Assembly: GCF_009712425.2 (NCBI RefSeq)
Contig: NZ_VCJR02000002.1
Location: 952,268 to 1,016,267 of the forward strand
DNA length: 64,000 nucleotides
Direction of reading: 5' to 3'
From: Aquisalinus luteolus
GTDB lineage: Bacteria; Pseudomonadota; Alphaproteobacteria; Caulobacterales; Parvularculaceae
Position 1 is the stretch's first letter. Each line of letters opens with the position of its first letter. Shown one piece after another: positions 55,712 through 64,000 of the stretch. Both the position numbers and the translations under genes were made by a program. The notes below the pieces were generated by a model that worked only from the letters and a program-made list of their open reading frames with translations, made no database searches and was not told the DNA's origin.

Positions 55712-57018
55712 CCGGAAACAAATTCATGCGTGACCCGATCGTGCTCGGCATGATGTCGCTGTGCCTGATCGGCTTTGGCGGGTTCTTCATGTGGGGCTTT
55801 ATCGCCAAGCTGGCAGAAGGCGTTGCGGCGAGCGGCCAGATCATCGTGGAAGACAACCGCAAGGTCGTGCAGCATCTGGAAGGCGGGATCATCGAGAAGA
55901 TCCATGTCGTCGAGGGAGACCTCGTCGAGCGCGGCGATGTGCTGATCGAGCTGGATGAGACGGCTGCCAGGACCCAGCGCGACGAGATCGCGCAGGAATA
56001 TGCAGGGCTTCTTGCCCGTCGCATCAGGCTGGCTGCCCTGTTCGACAATTCCAACGCGGACCGAGCATCGGGTTCCCCTGATTTTACGCCGGTGCGGAAA
56101 CTGGCGCTGTCTGACAACGCGGTGCGCGATATCATCGGCCGCCAGAAGGGCCTGTTCACCCAGCAGCTGGAGAACCTGAAGAGCGAGATCGAGGTACTGG
56201 AAGCGCAGAAGACAATCCAGGAATCCCGGACTGCGTCCCGTGCACGGGAAATCGATTCCGTACAGGCTTCACTTGCCTCTGCCAGTGAAGAGCTGTCGCT
56301 GAAGCGTCAACTGTTCTCTGAAAAGCTGGCGCGTGCTGACGAAGTCAGCCGTGTGGAGCGCGAGGTGTCGCGCCTCGAGACCGAGATCGTGCGCCTGCGC
56401 TCCGACATGCTGGAGTCCCGGGAGGCTGCCAGCGAGATAGAATTCCGGATTACCCAAACCCGCACTGCGCGGCGCGAGCGCTGGTCAGAGGAACTGGCGG
56501 AGACGAACCGGGAAATCCTCGCCGTCGAACAGCGTCTCGATGCTGCAGAAGACGTCTTCGACCGGCTGCTGGTCGTTGCGCCGCAGGATGGTGAGATCCT
56601 GAACCTCAAATATACCACGCTTGGCGGCGTTATCACGCCGGGCGACCCGATCCTGGAAATCGTGCCGCCATCGCGCGATTACATCGCAGAGGTACTGGTC
56701 AATCCTTCAGACCGCGATTCCATCCAGCCCGGGTTTTTCGTTCGGGCACGGTTGACCGCCTATCGCTCATGGCAGGCGCCCAAACTGGCCGGCACGGTTG
56801 AGTCGATCAGTGCCGATGCAAACCAGAATGAACAGACCGGGCAAAGCTATTATACGGCGCGGGTCAGGCTCGACGAAGAATCTTTCGACTGGCAGGAAAT
56901 GCCGGCGTTACCGGGCATGCCAGTGGAAGTGTTCATCGAGTCCGGCCGTAAACGGACTTTTATGGATTACATGCTTGAACCTATCTGGGCCTCGCTGGAG
57001 CGCGGCCTGCAGATGTAA
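55708..57018 (+). CDS. Type I secretion membrane fusion protein, HlyD family
   Basis: A 436-residue protein with one N-terminal transmembrane helix (about 10-32), a lipoyl/barrel-sandwich half (VEDNRKVVQHLEGGIIEKI), a long coiled-coil hairpin (about 85-290) and a beta-barrel domain (VTPGDPILEIVPPSRDYIAEV). It bridges the ABC transporter and the TolC-type channel. The ATG overlaps the ABC gene stop by four bases. Confidence 0.93.
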   Translation: MTGNKFMRDPIVLGMMSLCLIGFGGFFMWGFIAKLAEGVAASGQIIVEDNRKVVQHLEGGIIEKIHVVEGDLVERGDVLIELDETAARTQRDEIAQEYAGLLARRIRLAALFDNSNADRASGSPDFTPVRKLALSDNAVRDIIGRQKGLFTQQLENLKSEIEVLEAQKTIQESRTASRAREIDSVQASLASASEELSLKRQLFSEKLARADEVSRVEREVSRLETEIVRLRSDMLESREAASEIEFRITQTRTARRERWSEELAETNREILAVEQRLDAAEDVFDRLLVVAPQDGEILNLKYTTLGGVITPGDPILEIVPPSRDYIAEVLVNPSDRDSIQPGFFVRARLTAYRSWQAPKLAGTVESISADANQNEQTGQSYYTARVRLDEESFDWQEMPALPGMPVEVFIESGRKRTFMDYMLEPIWASLERGLQM

Positions 57019-57037
57019 GGTTTTCGGGGGCAGGCGT

Positions 57038-58459
57038 TTGACCGGATTTCTCCATACCCTTTACCATGGACTTGGCTGCGTAGCATGCGCAGTATTCTCT
57101 GTAGTGTCCGTCTCTGCGCAGGAGCTGATCGAGGTCACCGCGCAGGAGGTCCAGACCGATATCATCGGCGAGGCACCGGAGATGTGTGATACGCTCGGCT
57201 CCGCGATCGCTGCCGCGCTTTCCTATGACCAGCGCCTCGACGTTGCCGAAGCGACCGCAAATATCGCAAAGACCGAGATCGAGACAGCCTATTCCAACCG
57301 TCGTCCGACAGTGACGCTGTATACGCGCGGCGGGCAGGGAACCGGTGGTTTCCTCGCCGACAACCAGATCGATAACCAGGTCGGCATCCGCATCGACCAG
57401 ATGGTCTATAATTTCGGCCAGCAGGGGTTTCTCGAAGATGAGGTAACTGCCCGCTATCAGGCAGAGCGGATGACGCAATTGGCGACGCGGCGCCAGGTGA
57501 TCGAGCAGGTCGGCGGGCTATATCTTGAGGCATTGCGCTCCATGATGCTGCTGGAAATCGCGCGCGAGAAGGAAATCTATTATGCAAGGCTGCGCGATAC
57601 GCTGGATCGCCGGCTGGAGCTGAATGCGATCACGCTTACCGAGGCATCGAACATCCGCGCAAACTATGCGCTGGCTGCCGCCGAGAAAGAGCGCCTTGAA
57701 ACCCGCATACAGGCAGTCACCGAGATTTTCGCGGAGGTGACAGGCCGCGAGACCGCCTGCTATGCAGAGCGCCTTGCCAATGTCAGCTTCCTGCCGCTTG
57801 CCATGTCGCTGGATGAGGTGAAGGCCATCGTTGTCAACCGGTCTGCGGAGCTTGACCGGCTGGGTTATCAGCGCGAGGCGGCCGAAAGTTCGCTAAAGCG
57901 CATCAGCCGTGAGCGGCTGCCCCAGATCAATCTCTCTGCCTATCGGGCAGAGCAGTACAATGACCTGACAGATGACTGGGAGCAGCGTGACCGGCTAGGC
58001 TTTTCCATCACGACAGACCTGTTCACCGGTGGGCGAAACACAGCCCAGCAGTCTCGCGCCCGGTGGGAGATGGCCCGCAGCGATGCACAGATACGCTCCC
58101 TGGAGCAGCAGATCAGACAGTCCGTATCAGAATTATGGGTCAATTATACCCATCGCCAGCCAAACATCAGGGCTCTCGAGCAGGCACAGCAAAGCCTGCG
58201 TGAACAGCTGACCTATGTCGAACGTGAATACGAGCTGGGCGCGCGCCTTCTCGATGATGCAGTAGAGGTGGCAAACCGCTATTTCTCGACCCGCACCAAC
58301 CTCGCCAATACTCGGTTCTCTGCCGCCAGCGATGCGTTGTCCCTGTGTGTACAGACCGGTTGTGCCGATGGTGACAGGCCCATCGTGCTGTTCGATACGA
58401 CACAGGCCGTTCCTGTTGATCAGCCCGCGGAAAAAGGCAGGCACGGGCCGCCAATGTAG
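57038..58459 (+). CDS. TolC-family outer membrane channel of the type I system
   Basis: A 473-residue protein with two TolC/OEP repeats: LGSAIAAALSYDQRLDVAEA opens repeat 1, and SRARWEMARSDAQIRSLEQQIRQSVSELW lies in repeat 2. The start is a TTG at 57038, chosen because the following TGFLHTLYHGLGCVACAVF plus VSVSA forms a signal peptide and no in-frame ATG lies nearby. GGGGG and CAGG lie upstream. It follows the adaptor gene by 19 bases and completes the export tunnel. Confidence 0.88.
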   Translation: MTGFLHTLYHGLGCVACAVFSVVSVSAQELIEVTAQEVQTDIIGEAPEMCDTLGSAIAAALSYDQRLDVAEATANIAKTEIETAYSNRRPTVTLYTRGGQGTGGFLADNQIDNQVGIRIDQMVYNFGQQGFLEDEVTARYQAERMTQLATRRQVIEQVGGLYLEALRSMMLLEIAREKEIYYARLRDTLDRRLELNAITLTEASNIRANYALAAAEKERLETRIQAVTEIFAEVTGRETACYAERLANVSFLPLAMSLDEVKAIVVNRSAELDRLGYQREAAESSLKRISRERLPQINLSAYRAEQYNDLTDDWEQRDRLGFSITTDLFTGGRNTAQQSRARWEMARSDAQIRSLEQQIRQSVSELWVNYTHRQPNIRALEQAQQSLREQLTYVEREYELGARLLDDAVEVANRYFSTRTNLANTRFSAASDALSLCVQTGCADGDRPIVLFDTTQAVPVDQPAEKGRHGPPM

Positions 58460-58685
58460 GGCCCGTTCAGCGCCTGGTTCTTCACTCGCCATCCGCCAGC
58501 GGAAAATGTGGCTTTGATTAAAACTGTCGCTAATCGATCAACCAGATTTAATCATGATCAATTCTACTATTGCCAAATCAGGGTAATGACAACCTGAAAA
58601 AGTGTCATTTTGACGCAATTACGAATAGCCTTTCGCGGGAACTGCCTTTACGGTCTCCCGAGGGCACGAGCAGGGAGACAGAGCC
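58460..58685 (+). promoter_or_regulatory. Leader region of the RTX gene with Shine-Dalgarno-sequestering hairpin
   Basis: The intergenic stretch has an AT-rich first half (58510-58590), possibly a separate promoter. GTCTCCC (58653-58659) is the exact complement of GGGAGAC (58673-58679), whose GGGAG is the ribosome binding site of the RTX gene. The hairpin, with a 13-base loop, would hide that site. Confidence 0.55.
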
Positions 58686-61600
58686 ATGTTATTCGGGGGT
58701 TTCAACTCAGAGTTTTTCGCAAATTTCAGCCTTTTTGGCTGGGGCGGCAGCAGGGTAAGTTTTCGCGAGAGCGACAATGCACTGACCGGACGCGCCGGAT
58801 CCTTTGCGTTTTACGATCACTCGAATGGCTTGTGGCAGAATGCCGCCACTGTTCGCAACCTGCTGGACGCGTCGAATGATAGCGGTCTGGTGGTTGCCGG
58901 CGCTGATGTCGATCTGGTCGGCAATATCAATCTTTCGCCCTTCGATGCGCGTGCGGATGTACTGACGGCGCCCACTTTCGATGATGTCGAAATGCACTGG
59001 GGCGAGCCTGCCTATGCGGATCTTCCTGGCATTTCCGCAGGCATGGGGGAGCAGGTGAATGACGTGGTATCCGTGCCGGCACTGTTACCGCGTTCCGGCT
59101 CCCTAAATGATGCTTTCTCCGTCGATATCGGCGGGTTCGATAAGGCTGGGCTAGCTGGCGGCTTTTCCCTGCCCGGCGAGACGGCGCTGGCGTCCTCGCA
59201 AGTGCCGGTCAGCAGCGCCAAGGCAATCCCGGCCGATCATGTGCCGGAAATGGCTGCCGATGGTCCGACCGTGAGCATTTCCGCCTATGGCGTTGTCGTG
59301 AATTCGGCTGCCGACCAGACAGCCGCGATCAATGCCGCCATAGAGCAGGCGGCGCTCGATGGTGTCGATCTGCAGTTCGAAGCTGGCAGCTATCACGTCA
59401 GCGGCACGATCCTGCTTGAGGATAATGTCAACCTGTACGGTGCTGCATCTGGCGCGACGCGCCTTTATTCGGATCCGCTGGGCGCGGCCGCCGTCATGAC
59501 CAATGGCGACTTCGGCGGTAACGCGATCACCAATATCGAGATCAGCGGGTTCGACTTCGACAATGTGATGATCGAGCTGAACGGGAATATCTCGGCTGCG
59601 GTTGTTGCCGACAACATCTTCTACAATACCAATGCCCAGTTCCAGCTTGATGCCCGTAACGGCACCTTCACCTTCGAAGACAACATATTTCTGCGTACGG
59701 AGGTTTATAATGACGGCTCCGGCCTGATGACGACGCGCAGTGAGTCGGTCAAGCTGTTCAATACTACAGGGACGGTTATAGAGGGCAACATTCTTGGCGG
59801 TCTGACTGAGAATGGCGAGAATACACAGCTGTACGACGCAGCCTTGGAGGCGCGCCTGGGCGCGTTTCTCGCGACCAATCCCGGGATCGATATCTACGAT
59901 GCGGGCTATTATACCTCTACTATTCAGGGTACGAACATCACCGATATCGTGATGACGGCGAATATTATCGTTGGTGATGATGGCAATGATTTTTACCGCG
60001 ATCACGCAATCTATTTCGGCAATTATAACGGGCTCACTTTCTCAGGCAACTACGTCGCAGGCTGGTATAATGACAGCTCTGGTGGCGTGAAGCTGCGCAA
60101 TGGCGAGGATACTCGGGTTTTCAACAACCTTTTCGACGAGATCAGCCTGCTTACCTACACCTATGAGAACCTGACGCCGTATCATCTGATCGATACCTAC
60201 GTCTTCAACAACACCTTCCTGGTATCCAATGACGGGTCCGAGAGCGACTTCAAGAATCCTATTTACTATCTGGAAACGAACCTTGCCGAAGAGGCTGGTG
60301 GTGGCGAGAGCTCGACTATCGTCCTGACACTCGAAGATTATTTCATCTTCAACAATGAATTCAACACGGTCGGCGACAATTACGGCCCTTTCCAGTTCAA
60401 TGATATTTTCTTTGAAGTCGAAGTGCTGGACGGAGAAACTGTTGGCACTCAGGTGTTCGTGCAGGGAAACTATCATAATACTGAACGCGACATAACGATT
60501 TCGTCGAGCATTGACGAGCTGGTCCAGGCTGGAATCCCGCAAAATATTATCGACTTCATGGAGGCGCTCGCCAATGGCGGTGAGCGTGTCGTGATCTCCG
60601 GCTTCCCCGTGATTGCTAACGTTGATTCGGTATTTGACTATACCGAAGGCGATGGTGCCGTCGTTATCGATTCAGACGCGACCATTTCCGATGATGACTA
60701 TGATGCCCTGAATGGCGGCAACGGCAATTACGACGGCGCCGTGCTGACGGTGCAGCGCTCCATCGGGACAAATTACCAGGATGGTGCCGGTGAAGTCGAC
60801 ATGATGGGCTTTGCCTCGATGACCGGCATATCCGTCGCTGGCAGCACGCTGGTGTCCGGCGGCAATGTCATCGCCACCTTTACCAATATCGATGGTGTTC
60901 TGGAGATTACCTTCGACAGCTCCAACGGTACGATCGTGACGACGGCGATGATGAACGAAATCGTTTCGTCTATCACTTATGAGAATCAGGACCAGTCAAA
61001 GCCTGTCGGTGTGATTACGGAAATCGCGATCGTCTTCGCTCTGTTTGACGGCAAGAACACCGGCTATGGTTCGTCGGTCATCGACCTGATCGCAACGGAT
61101 TCCGATGATTTCTTCGCAGGCACGGATGCAGACGAGACATTCAACGCCGGTGTTGGCAATGACGAGGTCAATGCCGAAGGCGGTGCGGACCTCGTGAATG
61201 GTGAGGCTGGCGAAGACATACTTCGCGGGGCGGCTGGCGATGATATCATCAATGGTGGTGGCGATGATGACGATTTGTTCGGAGGCAGTGGTGACGACAC
61301 GCTATCGGGCGGTGCCGGCGATGATTTCGCAGAGGGTGATGGCGCCAATGATGTCGCCGGAAACGACTTCTTGGAAGGCGGTGATGGCGACGATGTCCTG
61401 ATCGGCCGGGGCGGTGCTGACGAGCTGAACGGCGATGATGGCGACGACCGCCTGAATGGCGGTTCCGGGAATGATATCCTGCGCGGTGGCGCTGGCTATG
61501 ACCAGCTCAACGGCGAAGAGGGGGCTGACGTTCTCTATGCCGGTTCTGGCAACACGGGTACGTCCGACAGTCTGCGTGGCGGTGACGGCAACGACCAGAT

Positions 61601-64000
61601 ATTCGGTGGCATCCATGACGACGCGTTACGCGGCGATGCCGGCGATGATGTTATCCGCGGCGATGACGGTAATGACTATGCCGAAGGTGGCACCGGTGCC
61701 GACGAGATTTATGGGGATAACGGCGGCGATGTACTGAAGGGCGGCGATGACAATGACGTCATCTATGGTGGTGTCGGCAATGATGCGCTGATTGGCGATG
61801 CTGGCGATGACCAGCTGCACGGCGAGGACGGTAATGACAGCTTGGACGGTTCTGCCGGTAATGACACGCTTTACGGTCAAGCCGGGGCAGATTTCCTAAA
61901 TGGCTCGGATGGCAATGACGAACTCTTCGGCAATGACGGGAATGACACCCTTTATGGCGGCGGTGGCATCGACAGGCTTTATGGTCACGCCGGGGTGGAC
62001 GATCTGCGCGGTGACGGCGGCAATGACGTCCTGGTTGGCGATATCGGTAATGACGAGCTGCGCGGCGGCGATGGTGATGACCAGATAGATGGCGGCGACG
62101 GTGATGACTATGTCGAGGGCAATGCCGGTGCCGATATGATCGATGGCGGCCTCGGTATTGATAATCTTCGCGGCAGCCAGGGTAACGATACGATTTACGG
62201 TCGCGCCGGTAACGATACCCTGTCCGGCGAAGAGGATGACGATATCCTTTACGGTGACGTAGGGGAGGACCGTTTATATGGCGGTACAGGCAATGACCGC
62301 ATGTATGGCGGTGATGATTTCGACCGCATGTACGGCAATGAAGGTAATGACCTCATGTTCGGTGAGGGCGGCGACGATTACATGCTCGGTGACGATGGGG
62401 ACGATACCATCGATGTAGGCGGTGGTTCCAACGTCGCCGATGGCGGTGTGGGTAACGACTCACTGACCGGCGGGGGCGGTGTTGACGTGCTGCGCGGCGG
62501 TGTCGGTGACGACTATATCAGCGGCGGTGGCAGCGGCGATACACTTGAAGGCGGCAGCGGCCTTGACGAAATTTTCGGCGGCGATGGTGACGATACGATC
62601 AGTGGCAATGATGACAATGACAGACTGTTCGGTCAGGCTGGTGCTGACAAGATGAATGGCGGAAATGGCGACGACCTGCTGGATGCAGGGGGCGGTGCCA
62701 ACATTGTCGACGGCGGCGCCGGTGATGACACTATTATTGCCCTCAACCAGGACGACACGCTGAACGGCGGTGACGGCAACGACACGATATCGGCAGGCGA
62801 TGGCAACAATTTGCTGACCGGTGGTGCTGGCAACGACTCTATAACGGCCGGAAATGGCAACGATACGATCTATGGCCAGGAAGGCGACGATGTTCTGATT
62901 GCGGCTGCCGGTGTCGATGACCTGCGCGGCGGTGTTGGTCATGACCAGCTTTTCGCCGGCGGAGGCAATGATGCCCTGCGCGGCGAGGATGGCGACGATA
63001 TTATGGATGCCGGTGATGGCGACGATTATATCAAGGGCGGCCTCGGCAACGATACGGCCTATGGCGGTGCAGGCGTCGACCTGATTTATGGTGATGAAGG
63101 TGACGACATCATAGATGCCGGTGACGATGACGACACGGTCTTCGGCTTCGCTGACAATGACCACCTGACAGGTGGAAATGGCGACGATTACCTTTATGGC
63201 GGTGATGGTAATGATACGCTGATGGGCGGTGCGGGTGTCGATAATCTGCGCGGCGATGCTGGTGATGACATTTTTGATGGCGGAGCAGGCAACGACTATA
63301 TCCTGCTGGGCGTAGGCAATGACTCCGGCCGTGGTGGCGCAGGCGATGACAATATCCGTGGCGATGAAGGCGATGACACTATTTTCGGTAATGCGGGCAC
63401 GGATATTTTGGTCGGTGAGAACGGCAACGATATCTTGTCCGGTGGTGCCGGAAATGACTTTATCTATGGCGACTCCGGCAGCGATACGATCAGCTTTGCC
63501 ATGGATGCCGCCGAAGGCGCCACGTCTGGAGCGAATGTAGATCTGGGAGCGCAGTCCGCAACCGATGGTTTCGGAGGAACGGACTCGCTCAGTTCCATTG
63601 AACATGTGATCGGTAGCGACCTGAATGACACAATCATTGGGTCCGGGCTCGGTAATAATCTTCGAGGCGGTGCCGGGGCTGATTCTATCAGTGGTGGTGC
63701 CGGGCTTGACTACATGTATGGGGAGGCCGGTGACGATGTCTTGGCTGGCGGCGATGCAGGGGATATCCTCGACGGAGGCGACGGCAATGATCGCATTTAC
63801 GGCGAGGTCGGCAACGACCAGATCCGCGGTGGGGCAGGTGCTGACTATCTTGTCGGCAACGAGGGTAATGACTTTATCGCTGGCGGCGATGATGCGGATA
63901 ACATTCAGGGCCGTGATGGCGATGACCGGTTGTTCGGTGAAGGCGGTCACGACCGTATTCTCGGTGGTACGGGTAATGACTATCTCGTTGGCAATGAGGG
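58686..64000 (+). CDS. Secreted RTX protein with pectate-lyase-type beta-helix (runs off window end)
   Basis: The open frame from the ATG at 58686 continues to the window edge: at least 1771 residues, no stop seen. The N-terminal region (about 1-195) is unrecognised and lacks a Sec signal. Residues about 198-560 form a right-handed beta-helix of the pectate lyase 3 type (SAYGVVVNSAADQTAAINAA, then FEAGSYHVSGTI). Residues about 644-800 resemble a cadherin-like domain found in RTX proteins. From about 807 onward are continuous Ca2+-binding RTX nonapeptides (GGxGxDxLx), broken near 1598-1640 by a serralysin-type spacer. It directly follows the type I secretion operon and is probably its substrate. 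A polysaccharide lyase or epimerase role is possible, but catalytic residues cannot be assigned. Confidence 0.9.
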   Translation, partial: MLFGGFNSEFFANFSLFGWGGSRVSFRESDNALTGRAGSFAFYDHSNGLWQNAATVRNLLDASNDSGLVVAGADVDLVGNINLSPFDARADVLTAPTFDDVEMHWGEPAYADLPGISAGMGEQVNDVVSVPALLPRSGSLNDAFSVDIGGFDKAGLAGGFSLPGETALASSQVPVSSAKAIPADHVPEMAADGPTVSISAYGVVVNSAADQTAAINAAIEQAALDGVDLQFEAGSYHVSGTILLEDNVNLYGAASGATRLYSDPLGAAAVMTNGDFGGNAITNIEISGFDFDNVMIELNGNISAAVVADNIFYNTNAQFQLDARNGTFTFEDNIFLRTEVYNDGSGLMTTRSESVKLFNTTGTVIEGNILGGLTENGENTQLYDAALEARLGAFLATNPGIDIYDAGYYTSTIQGTNITDIVMTANIIVGDDGNDFYRDHAIYFGNYNGLTFSGNYVAGWYNDSSGGVKLRNGEDTRVFNNLFDEISLLTYTYENLTPYHLIDTYVFNNTFLVSNDGSESDFKNPIYYLETNLAEEAGGGESSTIVLTLEDYFIFNNEFNTVGDNYGPFQFNDIFFEVEVLDGETVGTQVFVQGNYHNTERDITISSSIDELVQAGIPQNIIDFMEALANGGERVVISGFPVIANVDSVFDYTEGDGAVVIDSDATISDDDYDALNGGNGNYDGAVLTVQRSIGTNYQDGAGEVDMMGFASMTGISVAGSTLVSGGNVIATFTNIDGVLEITFDSSNGTIVTTAMMNEIVSSITYENQDQSKPVGVITEIAIVFALFDGKNTGYGSSVIDLIATDSDDFFAGTDADETFNAGVGNDEVNAEGGADLVNGEAGEDILRGAAGDDIINGGGDDDDLFGGSGDDTLSGGAGDDFAEGDGANDVAGNDFLEGGDGDDVLIGRGGADELNGDDGDDRLNGGSGNDILRGGAGYDQLNGEEGADVLYAGSGNTGTSDSLRGGDGNDQIFGGIHDDALRGDAGDDVIRGDDGNDYAEGGTGADEIYGDNGGDVLKGGDDNDVIYGGVGNDALIGDAGDDQLHGEDGNDSLDGSAGNDTLYGQAGADFLNGSDGNDELFGNDGNDTLYGGGGIDRLYGHAGVDDLRGDGGNDVLVGDIGNDELRGGDGDDQIDGGDGDDYVEGNAGADMIDGGLGIDNLRGSQGNDTIYGRAGNDTLSGEEDDDILYGDVGEDRLYGGTGNDRMYGGDDFDRMYGNEGNDLMFGEGGDDYMLGDDGDDTIDVGGGSNVADGGVGNDSLTGGGGVDVLRGGVGDDYISGGGSGDTLEGGSGLDEIFGGDGDDTISGNDDNDRLFGQAGADKMNGGNGDDLLDAGGGANIVDGGAGDDTIIALNQDDTLNGGDGNDTISAGDGNNLLTGGAGNDSITAGNGNDTIYGQEGDDVLIAAAGVDDLRGGVGHDQLFAGGGNDALRGEDGDDIMDAGDGDDYIKGGLGNDTAYGGAGVDLIYGDEGDDIIDAGDDDDTVFGFADNDHLTGGNGDDYLYGGDGNDTLMGGAGVDNLRGDAGDDIFDGGAGNDYILLGVGNDSGRGGAGDDNIRGDEGDDTIFGNAGTDILVGENGNDILSGGAGNDFIYGDSGSDTISFAMDAAEGATSGANVDLGAQSATDGFGGTDSLSSIEHVIGSDLNDTIIGSGLGNNLRGGAGADSISGGAGLDYMYGEAGDDVLAGGDAGDILDGGDGNDRIYGEVGNDQIRGGAGADYLVGNEGNDFIAGGDDADNIQGRDGDDRLFGEGGHDRILGGTGNDYLVGNE
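61104..64000 (+). repeat. RTX (hemolysin-type calcium-binding) nonapeptide array
   Basis: About 965 codons of nearly unbroken GGxGxDxLx-like repeats, still continuing at the window edge. They form calcium-loaded beta-rolls after export. The periodic DNA also leaves long open frames on the other strand, which I regard as artefacts. Confidence 0.93.

Noticed and set aside
54020..58459. Multidrug efflux system in place of type I protein secretion
   Set aside because: The ABC permease-ATPase plus HlyD-type adaptor with long coiled coil, followed by an RTX gene, fits protein export; no RND or MFS pump is present here.
62460..63950. A 496-codon open frame antisense to the RTX repeats
   Set aside because: It is the periodic complement of GGxGxDxLx codons, runs through the whole array with a matching repeat, and has no ribosome binding site. 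It is an artefact of repeat composition.
61104..64000. Tandem repeats considered as a CRISPR or satellite array
   Set aside because: The repeats keep frame as RTX nonapeptides and vary at third codon positions, so they are coding.

Overview
The window (64 kb, GC-rich) looks like chromosome of an alphaproteobacterium. The evidence is an alphaproteobacterial-type RpoH start, a split MetH, a GlnII-type glutamine synthetase, a CysNC fusion, KDO synthesis genes (Gram-negative LPS), many lipoproteins and a CtrA-like site. A marine, surface-associated lineage (Hyphomonadaceae/Parvularculaceae-like) would fit the very large adhesins and the secreted RTX protein, but this placement is inference.

1-12.1 kb is mostly ordinary chromosome: the 5' end of rpoH, an S41 peptidase lipoprotein with a partner lipoprotein, rluD with a divergent membrane protein, a membrane protein/winged-helix pair, MscS, aroC, pdxH, DUF3429 and DUF2306 membrane proteins, a flavodoxin-like reductase and a kelch protein.

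12.1-15.6 kb is an accessory patch: a cluster of perfect inverted repeats, a TIR-domain protein and an AT-rich AAA ATPase-TOPRIM (OLD-like) protein. It is a candidate anti-phage locus.

15.6-29 kb returns to housekeeping genes: nrdA with an NrdR-like box, a tandem-FKBP lipoprotein, a lipoprotein hydrolase, divergent kdsD/kdsA, a PRC-barrel lipoprotein, a DUF900 hydrolase lipoprotein, sodB, a GST, an MFS transporter and the homocysteine methyltransferase half of MetH behind a perfect 28-bp palindrome.

29-45.6 kb is an adhesin locus. A 931-residue and a 3341-residue trimeric autotransporter share near-identical DNA modules. Their YadA-type head repeats are interrupted by 16 loops that match the 12-residue EF-hand calcium-binding pattern. 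Between them lie a SARP/BTAD regulator fused to an alpha/beta hydrolase, glnII and a small lipoprotein. A CtrA-like full site lies upstream of the giant adhesin.

46-53.8 kb holds a CPA1 antiporter fused to a periplasmic Bax-like domain that has lost the expected catalytic Glu, cysD-cysNC, a TerB-like membrane protein, and an overlapping ATP-grasp/MBL-hydrolase pair.

54-64 kb is a complete type I secretion operon (ABC ATPase, HlyD-type adaptor, TolC-type outer membrane protein). It is followed by its likely substrate, an RTX protein with a pectate-lyase-type beta-helix that runs off the window end. A short hairpin could hide the Shine-Dalgarno sequence of the RTX gene. The adhesins and the RTX protein are both predicted calcium-dependent surface or secreted products.
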